Shown here piece after piece: positions 5,184-7,332 of a stretch of 7,332 nucleotides of DNA. The notes under the pieces are model-generated. The model saw nothing but the letters and a program-made list of their open reading frames with translations, ran no database searches and was not told the origin of the DNA. The first letter of the stretch is position 1. Each line of letters begins with the position of its first letter. Source of the stretch: Gammaproteobacteria bacterium (GTDB taxonomy: Bacteria; Pseudomonadota; Gammaproteobacteria; SZUA-229). A program made the translations under genes and the position numbers. Location: the NCBI GenBank assembly GCA_021768055.1, contig JAASSE010000043.1, forward strand, positions 1-7,332, in the 5' to 3' direction.

Positions 5184-6170
5184 TTACACCTGTAGCGGCG
5201 GCTCCTGCATTCTTGCCATCTGTTCACGCAATTCAAGTATATGCTGTTCCCAGTACTGGGTCGTGTCAAACCAGGGGAAGGCTGCCGGGAAGGCGGGATC
5301 TGCCCAGCGCTTTGCCAGCCATGATGCATAATGCATCATCCGCAGGGTACGCAGGGCTTCAACCAGATGCAGTTCCGCCAGGTCCAGTTCGGCGAACTCG
5401 GAATAGCCCTCCAGCAAATCGATTAACTGCACCGTCATCTCCGGCCGTTCACCTGAAAGCAGCATCCACAAATCCTGGATTGCCGGCCCGTTACAGCAAT
5501 CATCAAGGTCAACAAAATGAGGCCCATCATCGGTCCACAATACATTACCGCGATGACAATCACCATGCAGCCGGCTTACGGCATATTGCCCTGCCTGTTC
5601 GAATCGCTGTCGGATGATCGAGAGGCAGTCATCAGTCAGTGTTGAATATGCCTGCTCGATATGGGAAGGAATGTAATCATGTTCAAGAAGATAGTTAACA
5701 GCCTCCTCACCCAGCCGTTTAATGCTTATGTCATGGCGATGCTCGAACAGTTGCTGTTTTCCGATAGCATGAATACGGCCGATAAAACGACCCATCCAGA
5801 TCATATCTTCGGTATATTCCAGGTCGGGCCACCGCCCTCCCTGCAACGGGTACAGTGCATATCGGTAACCGGCATGCTGTAACAAGGTGTGGCCATCGAA
5901 CACCAGTGGCGCAACCACGGGTATTTCCTCGTCAGAGAGCTCTGCCGCGAAGGCGTGCTCTTCCATAATGGCTGCATCACTCCATCGGTCCGGCCGATAG
6001 AACTTGGTAACGACCGCTTCAGCATCTTCCAGTTCAATACGGTACACGCGGTTCTCGTAACTGTTCAATGCCAGCATGCGGCCGGATGTTCGGTAACCGG
6101 CTGACTCTACTGCCTGCAGTATAGTGTCCGGCTCCAGCGCGTTATAATCGTGTTCCAGTTCCAATTGCAT
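5184..6170 (-). CDS. srkA: SrkA/YihE-type stress response serine/threonine kinase
   Basis: The 328-residue length equals that of E. coli SrkA (YihE/RdoA). The N-lobe shows LNSYENRVYRI (35-45) and the ATP-lysine region VVTKFYRPDRW with K56. The C-lobe holds the catalytic loop RLHGDCHRGNVLW with Asp204 and Asn209, and the metal-binding FVDLDD with Asp221. The conserved DLWMLLSG (233-240) and the C-terminal PAFPWFDTTQYWEQHILELREQ complete the family pattern. SrkA phosphorylates proteins in the cytoplasm and counters death after envelope and oxidative stress; its natural substrates are poorly known. It is the first gene of a pair with yedK. Upstream, only 8 bases separate its ATG from that of the divergent redoxin gene, so its promoter must lie inside that gene. 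In E. coli it precedes dsbA, so a thioredoxin-fold neighbour is a recurring theme. Confidence 0.95.
   Translation of the reverse strand: MQLELEHDYNALEPDTILQAVESAGYRTSGRMLALNSYENRVYRIELEDAEAVVTKFYRPDRWSDAAIMEEHAFAAELSDEEIPVVAPLVFDGHTLLQHAGYRYALYPLQGGRWPDLEYTEDMIWMGRFIGRIHAIGKQQLFEHRHDISIKRLGEEAVNYLLEHDYIPSHIEQAYSTLTDDCLSIIRQRFEQAGQYAVSRLHGDCHRGNVLWTDDGPHFVDLDDCCNGPAIQDLWMLLSGERPEMTVQLIDLLEGYSEFAELDLAELHLVEALRTLRMMHYASWLAKRWADPAFPAAFPWFDTTQYWEQHILELREQMARMQEPPLQV
6143..6148 (+). promoter_or_regulatory. -10 candidate (TATAAT) for the redoxin operon inside srkA
   Basis: A perfect TATAAT lies 30 bases before the redoxin ATG, within the start of the srkA coding region. No good -35 is at the usual spacing. 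A start near 6155 would leave a leader of about 24 bases with no clear ribosome site. Confidence 0.35.
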
Positions 6171-6178
6171 TAATTCTC

Positions 6179-6853
6179 ATGTCAAAAGTTGTTTCCGTCG
6201 GCCAACCCGCTCCCGATCTCAGGGTGCAGCACTGGGTCCAGGGTGATGCAGTCAATTTCAGTTCACTCGGTGGCCATGTTGTCCTGGTCGAAGTATTCCA
6301 GGTCAACTGTCCGGGCTGTTTCGTACACGCACTTCCCGAGGTAATACGATTACACGAAACTTATCAAGCCGATGGTCTCGTCGTCATCGGCCTCGCTACT
6401 GCATTCGAGGATTTTGACAAGAATACACTGGATAACCTCGAATTACTGATTGAAAAAGGTGAAATGATCGGCGATCCGCTGCAACAACTGGGCAAGGCCG
6501 GACTACTCAATGATAACAAGCTGGATTACACCCTGCCTTTCGCAGTCGGCATGGATGAACTGGTTGAAAACACCGAGGTGGTCACACACTGTGCAATTGA
6601 AGATTTTATCTGTTGTCAGCTGCCCGACTATCCCGAGTGGGACAAACAGCGGCAGCAGACAATCTATGACAAGGCCAAGGCCTACCTGGAGTCAAAAATA
6701 TACCGGGCGCTTACATTTGAAACCTATCAATTACAAGGTACGCCTTCGTCGATGCTGGTCGATCAGCAGGGAATTTTGCGTGATGTATCCTTTGGTTATG
6801 CCAATCATCTTGAGCCAATGATAAAAAATTTACTGCGCAATCAGATTGAGTAA
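6179..6853 (+). CDS. Cytoplasmic thioredoxin-fold redoxin (TlpA/AhpC-like) with CPGC
   Basis: The N-terminal part is a typical redoxin start, VGQPAPDLRVQHWVQGDAVNFSSLGGHVVLVEVF (7-40), followed by the redox motif C44-P-G-C47. The cis-proline block GTPSSMLVDQQG is at 187-198, so both catalytic elements of a thioredoxin fold are present. Between them lies an insertion of about 80 mainly charged residues (about 85-165) containing Cys138, Cys145 and Cys146. There is no signal peptide, unlike most TlpA proteins, so it should act in the cytoplasm as a thiol-disulfide or peroxide-linked oxidoreductase; the partner is unknown. There is no clear ribosome site before the ATG at 6179, and no other in-frame start fits. 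It starts a plus-strand operon with the 88-aa gene (9-base gap) and a flavin reductase. Confidence 0.9.
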   Translation: MSKVVSVGQPAPDLRVQHWVQGDAVNFSSLGGHVVLVEVFQVNCPGCFVHALPEVIRLHETYQADGLVVIGLATAFEDFDKNTLDNLELLIEKGEMIGDPLQQLGKAGLLNDNKLDYTLPFAVGMDELVENTEVVTHCAIEDFICCQLPDYPEWDKQRQQTIYDKAKAYLESKIYRALTFETYQLQGTPSSMLVDQQGILRDVSFGYANHLEPMIKNLLRNQIE

Positions 6854-6862
6854 AATTCGGAC

Positions 6863-7129
6863 ATGCGCGGCCTCGTACCCCCCGACCCGGAATCAAACGC
6901 ATCTTCGATGCAGTTTGCAGTGGTTTACGTGCCGCGCAGGAGCCGTAACCGTTTTGCAGCAAACTGCGTTGAAATAAAGGACAGTGCGGCCGATGCCATT
7001 GAACATGCCGATCCTGGAAACAGACGCTTCGCTGCGCGTGTTAGCGGCCCGTCCAAATCATCGGAAGGCCAGATGATTTACTACTTACTGGAGTGGCTCA
7101 TACAGCCAGAAGAACAGAAGAGACCATGA
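6863..7129 (+). CDS. Small hypothetical protein, 88 aa, between redoxin and flavin reductase
   Basis: I do not recognise a named family. The core from M16 (MQFAVVYVPRRSRNRFAANCVEI) looks like a strand-turn-strand segment with a basic stretch, followed by a helix (DSAADAIEHAD), a strand (RRFAARVSGP) and a C-terminal helix (EGQMIYYLLEWL). There is one cysteine (C35). The first 15 residues are proline-rich and may not be translated. The gene is supported by its tight place in an operon: 9 bases after the redoxin stop, with its own stop overlapping the next start (ATGA, 7126-7129). Neither the ATG at 6863 nor that at 6908 has a good ribosome site, and the second lies in a stable predicted RNA stem. 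The opposite-strand frame here is a shadow. Confidence 0.7.
   Translation: MRGLVPPDPESNASSMQFAVVYVPRRSRNRFAANCVEIKDSAADAIEHADPGNRRFAARVSGPSKSSEGQMIYYLLEWLIQPEEQKRP
6904..6973 (+). repeat. 15-bp RNA stem over an internal start codon
   Basis: Bases 6904-6918 pair with 6959-6973: thirteen Watson-Crick pairs and two G-U pairs in the plus-strand message, with a 40-base loop. The arm includes the internal ATG at 6908-6910. The core is the exact inverted pair GCAGTTTGC and GCAAACTGC. Confidence 0.5.
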
Positions 7130-7332
7130 TACTGGATTTGACCGAACTCAAGCCGGCACAGGTTTATTTCACAATGATTCAAACCGTGGTGCCGCGTCCA
7201 ATCGCATGGGTGCTGTCGGAGATCAAACACGGTAAATACAATCTCGCACCGTTTTCATACTTCAATGCAATATGCAGCAACCCGCCGCTGATCATGCTGT
7301 CGGTGGGTAAGAAACCCGATGGCAGTTTCAAG
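7126..7332 (+). CDS. Flavin reductase-like domain protein (FMN-binding split barrel), 5' part
   Basis: The first 69 residues are present; the gene runs off the window end. MILDLTELKPAQVYFTMIQT leads into VVPRPIAWVLSE (21-32) and YNLAPFSYFNAICSNPPLIMLSVGKK (38-63). These are the hallmark N-terminal blocks of the flavin reductase-like family (Flavin_Reduct, DIM6/NTAB type), where P-R-P-(I/V)-x-(W/L)-V and N-x-A-P-x-S-(Y/F)-(F/Y)-N contact FMN. Such proteins reduce flavin or bind FMN in the cytoplasm. The ATG overlaps the TGA of the 88-aa gene as ATGA, so the two are probably translated together. GAAGAG upstream is a modest ribosome site. Full length and exact subfamily cannot be judged from this fragment. 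Confidence 0.9.
   Translation, partial: MILDLTELKPAQVYFTMIQTVVPRPIAWVLSEIKHGKYNLAPFSYFNAICSNPPLIMLSVGKKPDGSFK

Noticed and set aside
5099..5617. Plus-strand 172-codon frame
   Set aside because: It is antisense to srkA and yedK, both of which have all their family motifs.
6864..6900. Possible tRNA T-arm-like bases on the minus strand (GTTTGATTCC)
   Set aside because: No acceptor, D or anticodon stems could be built around it.
6711..6962. Minus-strand frame over the redoxin and 88-aa gene junction
   Set aside because: It overlaps the well-supported redoxin cis-Pro region; no ribosome site or motif.

Overview
The window looks like chromosomal DNA of a Gammaproteobacterium with moderate GC. 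This is an inference from gene families and style: a SlyD with a His-rich tail, an SrkA/YihE kinase, YceI and YedK homologues, and short intergenic gaps. Genus cannot be read from the sequence; an environmental, possibly facultatively anaerobic or chemolithotrophic lineage is a guess. There are no rRNA or tRNA genes, CRISPR arrays, transposase genes or phage structural genes.

Layout. 1-120: an inverted repeat, then an extended -10 promoter candidate. 121-372 (+): a small membrane protein of the DUF5676/'holin-like' type. 409-578: a repeat zone holding a 127-bp imperfectly palindromic element with CTGAAAGC/GCTTTCAG ends that stops exactly at the slyD stop codon. 579-1061 (-): SlyD-type FKBP prolyl isomerase. 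1125-1151: a good intrinsic terminator on the minus strand. 1189-1766 (-): a likely operon of two 35-residue single-pass membrane proteins followed by an HMA-like protein without CxxC, with an FNR-like site upstream. 2021-3001 (+): an unrecognised 326-aa protein with its own promoter candidate. 3008-3694 (-): an exported YceI-family protein, convergent with it. 3816-4430 (-): NAD(P)H-dependent FMN reductase. 4531-6170 (-): an srkA-yedK pair separated by 2 bp. 6179-7332 (+): a divergent operon of a CPGC redoxin, an 88-aa unknown protein and the start of a flavin-reductase-like protein, with an ATGA overlap between the last two.

Common thread. Many of the genes belong to families tied to redox, protein-quality and DNA-damage stress: thioredoxin fold, flavin reductases, the SrkA stress kinase, the YedK/HMCES abasic-site protein, SlyD and YceI. 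The least explained parts are the tandem microproteins with the HMA-like gene, the repeat element at 409-578, the 326-aa protein, and the 88-aa protein whose message can form a 15-bp stem over an internal ATG.
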